Positions 1-5,102 of a stretch of DNA of 5,102 bases are shown one piece after another. The translations under genes and the position numbers were made by a program. How positions within the stretch are numbered: the first letter of the stretch is position 1; each line of letters opens with the position of its first letter. The stretch comes from Omnitrophica bacterium RIFCSPLOWO2_01_FULL_45_10b (GTDB taxonomy: Bacteria > Omnitrophota > Omnitrophia > Omnitrophales > Danuiimicrobiaceae), in the NCBI GenBank assembly GCA_001804205.1, contig MHFM01000053.1:12241-17342 (forward strand), given 5' to 3'. The notes beneath the pieces were generated by a model. The model was given only the letters and a program-made list of their open reading frames with translations. It did no database searches and was not told where the DNA came from.

Positions 1-3000
1 GTCGCACCAATCACCCAGCCTTCTTCCCCCGGAATGAGAAATTTGATTAAATCTTCTTCGGTTTCAAAATCTTTCAATTTTGGATTTTCATCAAACTTTT
101 CTGGAATGCCGCCCTTTCGAACTTCATTCGTGTTTTGAGTCATAAAAGCATAGTGATGCAATCCTTCGTGGATGACCGTTGCTATAAATATTTCATATTT
201 CTGAATAGCTCTTTTATCCACAATGGTAATGCTTGGGGTAAGCTTGCCCCCGAGGATCTGCGGACGCGGCGCTTCCGGATAATCTTGAGGACGGTATTCT
301 AGAGGATTAATTCCCACTGCCATAATCACGCGATTGAGGAGAATTTTATCTTCTGAATCAGGCAGCGCATTGACTTTATCTTTAAAATCACCCCACCATT
401 TATTGATTTTATTCCGGATAATCGAATTTTCATTTCCAGGGGCAGGTTGTGCAGCCGATGAAATTGTCGGAATAAAAGAAACCCCAAAAGCCGTTCCCGC
501 CACCTGCAAAAAAGTCCGGCGCGAGACAGCATTTTGCGATCCCTGTTTTTCCCGCACCTCAGCGCGGGTGGTGGTTTTGGGCTCGGCGGTTTGGGACTGT
601 TTCATTGCTTCGATAATTTTGTTAATGTCTTCAGCAGACACTCCGCCTAGTTGTCCTTCAATAGCTGAAGCCAATGTCCCTTTTCCTAAAATTTCTGCTG
701 CGGCCTGTCGAACAGTTTGGTAGGCACTCAATGACCTCGTTAAAGCCTCAGGACCGTATCCAGAAGCAATCTTTTGAAGCGCATTGACTTTTTCTTGTAT
801 TTCTTTTTTGCTCAGGCGTAATTCGGCGCGACCGGTAAGATGAGTTGCGCCGGGACCGTTCGTCAAAGCAAGATCAACACCAAGGTTGGACGCCCGCACA
901 GCGTTCATACGATCAATTAGGGTGCTGATTGATTTGGGAGTAATGTCGCCGGATTTCCAAAGTTCTTTGAGGCCTTCGCCGAAGACATTGAGCCTTTGTT
1001 TCAAGAGCGACTCGAGCTTATCAAAATAAGTCGACATGAACGAATTAAGCGCCTCATCGATTTGCTTGCGCCATTGGTCTTCAGAAAGTTGATCGATGGC
1101 GCTGCCCTTCTCGTATTCCTTGCGCAAAGCTTGAACCAGCGCATCCACATATTTGGTATAGGATCCGGCCTGCGTGATGCGGCCTTCGGCGAGTGAATTT
1201 TGAATGATGCGGTCGCGCCAGCGTTTTAAATTAGGCGTGAGTTCTGATTCTTTGAGTGAAGCGGCAAGTTTAGCCGAATAATCCTGCGCCAGCGCATCCC
1301 ACAAACTTCCGTTAAAATATTTCATATAGGAACGCTTGCCTTGCATGACATTTAAATAACTTTCGCGATCGCCCAGCTCGTTAATGTTCGGCGCAATCAA
1401 AAGGTAAGGAATCTTCCGGGCCCTGAGCTTGGCCGTAATTCCCTCCGAATGGAAACCGCCGGTGGAAATGAGGGCCACTTTCGCTTTTTCCTGATCCATC
1501 GTTTTGAGCATATTTTCAAACAAAGCTTCGTCGCGCTTGAACGCGAGTTCATAGAAAGTGTAGTGAGGCTTAAAAAGGAAATCGAGACTTTCACCGCCAT
1601 TGCGAGCGAACGAAGTAAGCGAAGCAATCTGATACGAAGTGTCATCCTGAGGCAACACCGAAGGATCTCGAGATTCTTCGGCCTTCGGCCTCAGAATGAC
1701 AGTCTCAGATTGCAGCAGGCTGCTCGGCCTCTTGCCTTTTAACTCTTCCCAATCCTTATGCACGATTTCAAGTGCGGCAAAATTTCTAAGCAGCGACACA
1801 TGGCGTAACTCTTGAAGCAACGTTCGCTCCTCATCGGATTCGGGAAGCGCTTCCTCAAGTTTGGTTTCGAGCGCCTGCAATTCCTCAAACAACTTGGTTC
1901 CTTTAATTGTCAAAAGTGTTTTGGCGTGCTCCGCCGTTGGTCTTAAAACTTCAGGAACTTTAAAAAAGAAATTCATCGCGCGCGCTAAATCCTGAATACG
2001 TTTTACCAACATGCCTTGGCTGACGGCCCCAATCCGATTCATTTGAATCATTTGATTGATTTCCATTTGTTTTGCTTTAGAAAGTTTTGGAAGAACCTTT
2101 TCCTGAAAGGCTTGAATCATTTTGGTCGTGGCGGCATCAACGTCTTCATTCTGGAAACGCTTTTCATTTTCTTGGACGTTTAAAATTTTGGAAAGTTCAG
2201 GATAGGATTGAGCAAACAAATCGCTATTGTCATTCCCGCGTAAGCGGGAATCTGAGATTTGTCTATCGGAGATCCCCGCCTTCGCGGGGATGACAGATTG
2301 TCGCCCATACAAACCCTCCAACGCCTTCACATATTCAATCAGGTCGATTTCTTCGCGCTCGAAGGCATGCTTCTTGTCATAGAAAGCTTTCCCATTCCGG
2401 CTTAATACGGTTTTTGAACGTTCCAAAAGCTCTGCTTCAATCTTGTCCAACTGATTCGTGATTTCTTTTTCATTTTGAACTGCGGCGAGAAAAGCGGCTT
2501 TATTTTCATCATATAAACTTTGAGTTTCGATGCCGTAGTATTGCGTGTCGTAAGCTTCATTCAAAATGGAGGCTGTCTCACCGCCGGAGAGTTCGCCTTT
2601 GCGCACATACTCATCCAAGACTTTTTGTTTTAATTGCTCATCCGGAAACGATTTGAAAAACAGGCTGTCCAATCTTCCCTCGCCTCCTTCCAAGAGAACG
2701 AGCGGAAGGCGGTATTCCTTTTGGAAGAATTCGATCAGTTTTTTGGTGTTGGTCTCGGAATCATAATTGGTATGGGCACTTTGAAGATAGATGACAAGAC
2801 GATCAAGCCCGTCATTGCGAGAAGCCGAAGGCGACGAAGCAATCCCATTTATTGATTTTTTATTCCGTAGGATCGGGATAGCCCCTGTAGGGGCAATCCC
2901 TGAGTCCTGAGATTGCTTCGCTTCGCTCGCAATGACGGATTCAGGAACAAACTTATCTTGAATGCTACCGAGCTCCTCAGGAAGCTTCAAGGAGCCAATG

Positions 3001-3179
3001 AGTGCTTGAGGATCAATTTTTCCGATGCCCGCACGCTCAGCAGAAGAGTCTGCAGAAACCGCTTGAGCATAAGAAAAAGTTTGATTAAAGACATTTAAAA
3101 GAGTGAAAGAAATGAGCACAAAAAAAGCGATTGCTCTCACCCTTAATTTATAGGAAGATTTTCGACGCTTAATTTTCAT
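1..3179 (-). CDS. Long exported protein: TIKI/ChaN-like core, internal Tat motif, HExxH motif (3' end outside window)
   Basis: The frame is open for 1059 codons from ATG 3179 to the left edge; an in-frame TAA nine codons upstream leaves this the only ATG start. Residues 1-40 form a Sec signal peptide: a basic MKIKRRK end, a hydrophobic stretch at about 16-30, and likely cleavage after SYAQA. Residues 125-235 and 531-605 carry SAHTN (H136), LLEGGEG (E164), YYGIET (E218) and STGGFHSEG (H577). This spacing of His and Glu resembles the TIKI/TraB/ChaN fold and, from memory, a family common in Omnitrophota; that is inference. Residues 320-480 and 630-870 are charged and probably helical. SRRTFLQ at 886-892 begins a Tat-like signal, and HEGLHHY at 1004-1010 matches the HExxH zinc motif. 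Repeat elements add residues 82-124, 295-319 and 492-529 without breaking the frame. No Shine-Dalgarno is obvious. Function is unknown; a secreted or periplasmic hydrolase is the best guess. Confidence 0.5.
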   Translation of the reverse strand, partial: MKIKRRKSSYKLRVRAIAFFVLISFTLLNVFNQTFSYAQAVSADSSAERAGIGKIDPQALIGSLKLPEELGSIQDKFVPESVIASEAKQSQDSGIAPTGAIPILRNKKSINGIASSPSASRNDGLDRLVIYLQSAHTNYDSETNTKKLIEFFQKEYRLPLVLLEGGEGRLDSLFFKSFPDEQLKQKVLDEYVRKGELSGGETASILNEAYDTQYYGIETQSLYDENKAAFLAAVQNEKEITNQLDKIEAELLERSKTVLSRNGKAFYDKKHAFEREEIDLIEYVKALEGLYGRQSVIPAKAGISDRQISDSRLRGNDNSDLFAQSYPELSKILNVQENEKRFQNEDVDAATTKMIQAFQEKVLPKLSKAKQMEINQMIQMNRIGAVSQGMLVKRIQDLARAMNFFFKVPEVLRPTAEHAKTLLTIKGTKLFEELQALETKLEEALPESDEERTLLQELRHVSLLRNFAALEIVHKDWEELKGKRPSSLLQSETVILRPKAEESRDPSVLPQDDTSYQIASLTSFARNGGESLDFLFKPHYTFYELAFKRDEALFENMLKTMDQEKAKVALISTGGFHSEGITAKLRARKIPYLLIAPNINELGDRESYLNVMQGKRSYMKYFNGSLWDALAQDYSAKLAASLKESELTPNLKRWRDRIIQNSLAEGRITQAGSYTKYVDALVQALRKEYEKGSAIDQLSEDQWRKQIDEALNSFMSTYFDKLESLLKQRLNVFGEGLKELWKSGDITPKSISTLIDRMNAVRASNLGVDLALTNGPGATHLTGRAELRLSKKEIQEKVNALQKIASGYGPEALTRSLSAYQTVRQAAAEILGKGTLASAIEGQLGGVSAEDINKIIEAMKQSQTAEPKTTTRAEVREKQGSQNAVSRRTFLQVAGTAFGVSFIPTISSAAQPAPGNENSIIRNKINKWWGDFKDKVNALPDSEDKILLNRVIMAVGINPLEYRPQDYPEAPRPQILGGKLTPSITIVDKRAIQKYEIFIATVIHEGLHHYAFMTQNTNEVRKGGIPEKFDENPKLKDFETEEDLIKFLIPGEEGWVIGA
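156..170 (-). other. HExxH zinc-metallopeptidase motif
   Basis: The codons read H-E-G-L-H within IATVIHEGLHHYAFM, residues 1004-1008. Hydrophobic residues before the motif and the HExxH spacing fit the active-site helix of zincin metallopeptidases, where the two His bind zinc and the Glu is the general base. The third ligand cannot be assigned; acidic residues in FETEEDL about 35 residues on are candidates, and the domain continues beyond the window. The motif alone can occur by chance, so this is a suggestion of activity only. Confidence 0.5.
447..524 (-). other. Internal twin-arginine signal-like segment
   Basis: Residues 886-911 of the long protein read SRRTFLQVAGTAFGV followed by SFIPTISSAAQ. 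This is a textbook Tat signal: S-R-R-x-F-L, an uncharged hydrophobic core, and a small-residue end (SSAA) suitable for signal peptidase. Tat signals normally stand at a protein's N-terminus, yet here about 885 residues come first. Two explanations fit: fusion of a formerly separate Tat-exported HExxH protein onto the end of the upstream gene, or a hidden internal start. The nearest in-frame ATG is at 605, 27 residues before the motif, but no Shine-Dalgarno precedes it. The motif itself is certain; its function is inferred. Confidence 0.6.
1594..1630 (+). repeat. Single palindromic element, GTCATTGCGAG family (degenerate)
   Basis: CCATTGCGAG at the left end and GAAGCAATCT at the right match the other copies in the window, with GCCAT in place of GTCAT. 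It is read antisense by the long gene, giving QIASLTSFARNGG, residues 517-529. It lies 10 bases from the next element pair and has no inverted partner of its own family beside it, unlike most copies here. Confidence 0.75.
1641..1700. repeat. Inverted pair of palindromic elements, GTCATCCTGAGG family
   Basis: One copy runs GTCATCCTGAGG to AAGGATCT on the plus strand (1641-1668). The second runs GTCATTCTGAGG to GAAGAATCT on the minus strand (1700-1671). They meet tail to tail around CTCGAG. The terminal stems differ (TCC/GGA against TTCT/AGAA) but each is self-complementary. The long gene reads through the pair in frame, giving VILRPKAEES and, from the other copy, VLPQDDT. Confidence 0.85.
2229..2294. 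repeat. Inverted pair of hairpin elements, GTCATTCCCGC (VIPAKAGI) family
   Basis: The plus copy (2229-2253) holds the hairpin TTCCCGC-GTAA-GCGGGAA. The minus copy (2294-2270) holds ATCCCCGC-(4-base loop)-GCGGGGAT. They are tail to tail, 16 bases apart. The host gene reads them as VIPAKAGIS and DSRLRGND, residues 296-317, a peptide pair that recurs in predicted proteins of many bacteria carrying this repeat (from memory). The insertion falls in a charged helical region of the long protein. Confidence 0.88.
2809..2938. repeat. Composite element: inverted GTCATTGCGAG pair around a second hairpin
   Basis: Perfect 13-bp terminal inverted repeats, CCGTCATTGCGAG (2809-2821) and its complement (2926-2938), bound a 130-bp block. 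The plus copy covers 2811-2844 (ending AATCC rather than AATCT) and the minus copy 2936-2910. Between them lies a 65-bp spacer with its own hairpin at 2875-2900. The long gene reads through as residues 82-124, beginning VIASEAKQS and ending SRNDG, just after the signal peptide region and before the first conserved domain. Confidence 0.88.
2875..2900. repeat. Near-perfect hairpin inside the composite element
   Basis: GGGATAGCCCCT and AGGGGCAATCCC are complementary at 11 of 12 positions across a two-base GT loop. It lacks the GTCA foot of the other elements and may be a different repeat family nested in the spacer. It encodes part of GIAPTGAIPI in the long protein. Confidence 0.7.
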
Positions 3180-3231
3180 AGGCAGTTTGATTATTGCAAG
3201 CCGTTAAAAACAACTATTTTTAAGCTGTAAA

Positions 3232-3261
3232 ATTATACCATACAAATTTGGCGCCTGCTTA
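3232..3261 (-). promoter_or_regulatory. Extended -10 promoter for the long exported protein gene, in the 147-bp gap
   Basis: On the minus strand TGGTATAAT (3240-3232) is a perfect TATAAT hexamer with the TGn extension. The -35 region is weak: TAAGCA at 3261-3256, 18 bases away, matches TTGACA in only three positions, as is common for extended -10 promoters. Transcription would start near 3225, giving a leader of about 45 bases to ATG 3179. The 147-bp gap between larB and this gene (3180-3326) is AT-rich and holds nothing else clear, apart from TAACGGCT occurring twice (minus strand, at 3274-3267 and 3206-3199), one copy on each side of the promoter. No hairpin with a U-tract is visible after larB, so readthrough from the operon is possible. 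Confidence 0.65.
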
Positions 3262-3326
3262 GGATTAGCCGTTATTTTTACACCTTAAAATGGCCTAATT
3301 TTCGAAGTGAAATAGATAGGGGGTTA

Positions 3327-4154
3327 TTAATCTGAGGAAAGCATTAAATGGGCAAAGCAGGCGGCATTAAAGCCAGAGTCAATATTAACCACGGCAACCC
3401 CTTGAGCGCACGTATTCAGCATCGTTAGAAGAGGGGCAATTCCTTTGAAACTTGAACCATAACCCACGCTTGTAGGTACGGCAATTACAGGTTTTGAGAT
3501 CAAACCCGCTAAGACGCTGGGAAGCGCGCCTTCCATTCCGGCAATACAAATAATGGCATCGGCTTTTTCGATCTCAGGCAAATGATCAAGCAAACGATGA
3601 AGGCCCGCAACGCCTAAATCATAAAAACAGTGAACGCTTCTTCCGATTGTCTCAAGCGTAATTCGAGCCTCCTCTGCGATTGGAATATCACTTGTTCCCG
3701 CCGTTACGATGGCAACGCAATTCTTTGAGATTGCTTCGTCGTCCCGCTGTCGGCGGGACTTCCTCGCAATGACGTCATTGCGAGGGAGCAAAGCGACCGA
3801 AGCAATCTCGGATTTATGGCTTTTGACATAAGCGACTCGGGCCATTTTCGAAAAGATGAGTTTTGGAAAACGTTTTTTCAATTTCCTAAACTTATCTTCT
3901 TCAAGCCGTGTGATCAGAAGCGGCGTTTTTTTTCGAAGCAAAGCGTTCGTAATTTTTTCAAGCTGGGCTAATGTTTTCCCGGGCGCGTAAATGACTTCCG
4001 GCAAATTTTTCCGTAAAGGCCGGTGATGATCAAGCCGCGCAAAGCCAAGTGTTTCGTAAGAAAGATGGCGAAGTTTTTGAAAAGCAGCTTGCGGGGAAAG
4101 CTTTTGCTTTGAAACTCTTTTTAGAATTGCCTTAATGGCTTTGCGGCTATACAT
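3327..4154 (-). CDS. larB: LarB: pyridinium-3,5-bisdicarboxylate mononucleotide synthase (nickel-pincer cofactor), with a repeat-encoded insert
   Basis: LarB is a PurE-related cytoplasmic enzyme that carboxylates nicotinic acid adenine dinucleotide and cleaves its phosphoanhydride, the first step toward the nickel-pincer nucleotide used by lactate racemase LarA. Diagnostic stretches are GFARLDHHR (37-45), PEVIYAPGKT (52-61), VAIVTAGTSDIPIAEEA (147-163), DLGVAGLHRLL (179-189), IAGMEGALPSV (204-214), AVPTSVGYGSSF (225-236) and MLNTCAQGVAVVNIDSGF (245-262). Cys249 corresponds to the cysteine that binds substrate in studied LarB. From ATG 4154 the protein has 275 residues. Residues 115-143 come from a repeat element, and removing them leaves 246, the usual family length. 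The insert falls in the linker before the PurE-like domain, so activity may survive. An alternative ATG at 4268 overlaps the mgtC stop (ATGTATGA) and would add 38 mostly repeat-encoded residues; neither start has a clear Shine-Dalgarno. larC, larE and larA are not in the window. Confidence 0.93.
   Translation of the reverse strand: MYSRKAIKAILKRVSKQKLSPQAAFQKLRHLSYETLGFARLDHHRPLRKNLPEVIYAPGKTLAQLEKITNALLRKKTPLLITRLEEDKFRKLKKRFPKLIFSKMARVAYVKSHKSEIASVALLPRNDVIARKSRRQRDDEAISKNCVAIVTAGTSDIPIAEEARITLETIGRSVHCFYDLGVAGLHRLLDHLPEIEKADAIICIAGMEGALPSVLAGLISKPVIAVPTSVGYGSSFKGIAPLLTMLNTCAQGVAVVNIDSGFNAACFAHLMLSSD
3727..3809. repeat. Head-to-head element pair inside larB with a 24-bp perfect palindrome at its centre
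   Basis: GAGATTGCTTCG (3727-3738) and CGAAGCAATCTC (3798-3809) are perfect terminal inverted repeats. The minus copy (3773-3728) and plus copy (3774-3808) abut with no spacer, making a perfect palindrome over 3762-3785 centred on GAC|GTC. The minus copy also contains GTCCCGC-TGTCG-GCGGGAC (3741-3759). larB reads the 87-bp insertion as 29 residues in frame. Confidence 0.9.
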
Positions 4155-4165
4155 AGCGGTTAAAC

Positions 4166-4253
4166 CGTCATTGCGAGACGGCGCTCCAAACGAGGTCGAA
4201 GCAATCTCTGAGCTCGAAGATTGCTTCGGTCGCTTCGCTCCCTCGCAATGACG
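4166..4253. repeat. Tail-to-tail element pair at the mgtC/larB junction
   Basis: Perfect 12-bp ends CGTCATTGCGAG (4166-4177) and CTCGCAATGACG (4242-4253) bound 88 bp. The plus copy spans 4167-4207 and the minus copy 4252-4218. It fills almost all of the 106 bases between the mgtC stop and the family-supported larB start, so the two genes would be about 18 bases apart without it. The frame upstream of larB stays open through it. Confidence 0.9.
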
Positions 4254-4260
4254 AATACAG

Positions 4261-4707
4261 TCATACATCGCGGGCGCCAAGGCGGCGGCCGACAAAAGAA
4301 AAAACAACGAGTACAAAAATGGTGATCGCTGTGGCAAAAAAAGCCACTCGAAAATAACCCAAACCGCAAGCAAGCCCAATCCCTGAAGCCGTCCAAAGCC
4401 CTGCGGCCGTCGTCAAACCTTTGATGCTCGTGCCGGATCGAATAATCGTGCCGGCGCCCAAAAATCCAATGCCGGAAATGACTTGAGCAGCAATGCGGCT
4501 TGGATCAACGGAAGCCACGCCTTTATACGCTTCAAAAATATGAATTGAAACGAGCATAATCAAAGCGGAACCCAAGGCAACCAATGAATGGGTTCTAAAA
4601 CCGGCCACCTTTCCGTGAAGTTCGCGCTCGAATCCAATAAAGCCGCCCAAAATAGCAGCAGCTGTCAGGCGAATAATGAGTTCAAGGTCTGCGTGTGAAA
4701 TTTCCAT
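4261..4707 (-). CDS. mgtC: MgtC/SapB family inner-membrane protein
   Basis: The 148-residue protein matches the membrane domain of MgtC/SapB proteins throughout: GGFIGFERELHGKVAGFRTH (21-40), VALGSALIML (43-52), DPSRIAAQVISGIGFLGAGT (68-87), GTSIKGLTTAAGLWTASGIG (92-111), then a hydrophobic C-terminal segment to about 139. Four or five membrane spans are expected, near 10-26, 39-57, 72-88, 100-116 and 119-139. The soluble C-terminal domain of Salmonella MgtC is absent, as in many short homologues. The family is linked to growth in low magnesium and intramacrophage survival, partly through effects on ATP synthase, but most environmental members are uncharacterised, so no specific role is claimed. 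The start is well supported by AGGAGG eight bases upstream. It overlaps the end of tsaD by 26 bases and runs into the larB region, implying one transcript. Confidence 0.93.
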   Translation of the reverse strand: MEISHADLELIIRLTAAAILGGFIGFERELHGKVAGFRTHSLVALGSALIMLVSIHIFEAYKGVASVDPSRIAAQVISGIGFLGAGTIIRSGTSIKGLTTAAGLWTASGIGLACGLGYFRVAFFATAITIFVLVVFSFVGRRLGARDV

Positions 4708-5102
4708 TGGTCTCGCCTCCTATTCTCAGTGATGGATCTGCAGTCATATCAAAACCGGAACGTTTTCCATTTCGAAACAAAGAATATCCCAAACGGGCAA
4801 TCATGGCTGCATTATCCGTGGTCAGTTCAAACGAAGGAATAAAAAGCGTCAATCCCCGCCGCTTGGTTTCTTCTGCCAATAATCCGCGAAGCCTTGAATT
4901 AGCGCTAACACCGCCACCTACTACGATATTTTTAATTCCTTCCGCTTCGGAAGCAAGCATTGTTTTTTGCGTCACCCATTGCATTACGGTTTCCTGAAAA
5001 CTGGCACAAAGATCGGTTACAAAACCGTCATTGCGAGAAGGCCCGAAGGGAGATCCCTCGCCCGTCATTGCGAGCCCCGCAAAGCGGGGCGAAGCAATCT
5101 CG
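4682..5102 (-). CDS. tsaD: TsaD, C-terminal part: tRNA A37 N6-threonylcarbamoyltransferase subunit, with a repeat-encoded insert
   Basis: TsaD (Gcp/YgjD/Kae1) transfers the threonylcarbamoyl group to A37 of ANN-decoding tRNAs, working with TsaB and TsaE in bacteria. The visible 139 codons include the conserved end of the ASKHA-fold protein: DLCASFQETVMQWVTQK, IKNIVVGGGVSANSRLRGLL (the GGGVSAN nucleotide-binding loop) and TTDNAAMIARLGY. The frame is open to the right edge, so ATG 5068 is internal and not the start; the N-terminal metal-binding HxxxH region lies outside. The first 26 visible residues (through SRNDG) are repeat-derived, in the loop before DLCASFQ where TsaD proteins vary in length. 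The stop at 4682-4684 overlaps mgtC by 26 bases. Confidence 0.93.
   Translation of the reverse strand, partial: EIASPRFAGLAMTGEGSPFGPSRNDGFVTDLCASFQETVMQWVTQKTMLASEAEGIKNIVVGGGVSANSRLRGLLAEETKRRGLTLFIPSFELTTDNAAMIARLGYSLFRNGKRSGFDMTADPSLRIGGETNGNFTRRP
4716..4721 (-). promoter_or_regulatory. Shine-Dalgarno of mgtC
   Basis: The minus strand reads AGGAGG with eight bases to ATG 4707. It lies inside the last codons of tsaD, so mgtC starts by its own ribosome binding site within the upstream gene. It is the only strong Shine-Dalgarno among the starts in this window. Confidence 0.85.
5025..5102 (+). repeat. Two direct-repeat elements inside tsaD, reaching the window edge
   Basis: CCGTCATTGCGAG occurs at 5025-5037 and CCGTCATTGCGAG again at 5062-5074, in the same orientation. 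The first copy is shortened or diverged and lacks the GAAGCAATCT end. The second is complete to 5100 and contains the hairpin GCCCCGC-AAA-GCGGGGC (5074-5090). tsaD reads both antisense without a stop. An inverted partner may lie beyond the window. Confidence 0.85.

Noticed and set aside
334..723. Plus-strand open frame of 129 codons
   Set aside because: It lies wholly opposite the long minus-strand gene, has no recognisable domain or Shine-Dalgarno, and its residues mirror the antisense of the Tat region.
2229..2294. Hairpins as Rho-independent terminators
   Set aside because: They are in the middle of an open reading frame and no T-tract follows either stem on the transcribed strand.
1449..2855. 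Several plus-strand frames of 66-97 codons opposite the long gene
   Set aside because: They include repeat-derived peptides (such as CHSRVSGNL) and antisense shadows only; the minus strand is continuously open with conserved motifs.
4269..4379. Extended N-terminus of larB from ATG 4379
   Set aside because: This stretch is the mgtC coding sequence read in another frame. It would overlap mgtC by 119 bases and matches nothing in LarB.
4682..5068. A complete short gene starting at ATG 5068
   Set aside because: The frame stays open to the right edge and the ATG lies inside a repeat element; the product is the C-terminal part of TsaD, so the true start is outside the window.
1594..5102. CRISPR array
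   Set aside because: The repeats are palindromic, in mixed orientations, unevenly spaced by hundreds of bases, and lie inside genes. There are no uniform spacers.

Overview
This looks like a bacterial chromosome fragment, most likely from an uncultured lineage of the Omnitrophota (OP3) type. That placement is inference. It rests on the conserved blocks of the long secreted protein on the left, which resemble from memory a hypothetical family common in Omnitrophota, and on the dense short palindromic repeats of the GTCATTGCGAG and VIPAKAGI types. No rRNA or other decisive marker is present.

All genes lie on the minus strand, so transcription runs from right to left. From the right: the 3' part of tsaD (tRNA threonylcarbamoyladenosine synthesis), mgtC (MgtC/SapB-type inner-membrane protein) and larB (first enzyme of nickel-pincer cofactor synthesis). 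These three are packed tightly enough to be one operon. A 147-bp gap follows, carrying a good extended -10 promoter. Then comes a single open reading frame of at least 1059 codons that runs off the left edge. It encodes an exported protein with an N-terminal signal peptide, a TIKI/ChaN-like core, a long helical region, a perfect internal twin-arginine motif and an HExxH metallopeptidase-like motif close to the window edge.

The most striking structure is a set of 13 short palindromic elements (about 25-46 bp each, single or in pairs). All lie inside coding sequence or, for one pair, at the mgtC/larB junction. They keep the frames open, adding about 29-43 residues at a time to linkers and loops of larB, tsaD and the long gene. 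Three sequence families (TTGC..GCAA, TCC..GGA/TTCT..AGAA, TTCCCGC..GCGGGAA) share one skeleton, GTCA-[stem arm]...[complementary arm]-TCT, with arms that covary. Eleven of the 13 sit in the same codon phase. This suggests one mobile-repeat system, comparable in concept to REP/RAYT repeats or Rickettsia palindromic elements, that tolerates or exploits insertion into proteins.

No tRNA, rRNA, CRISPR array, IS element or convincing terminator was seen.
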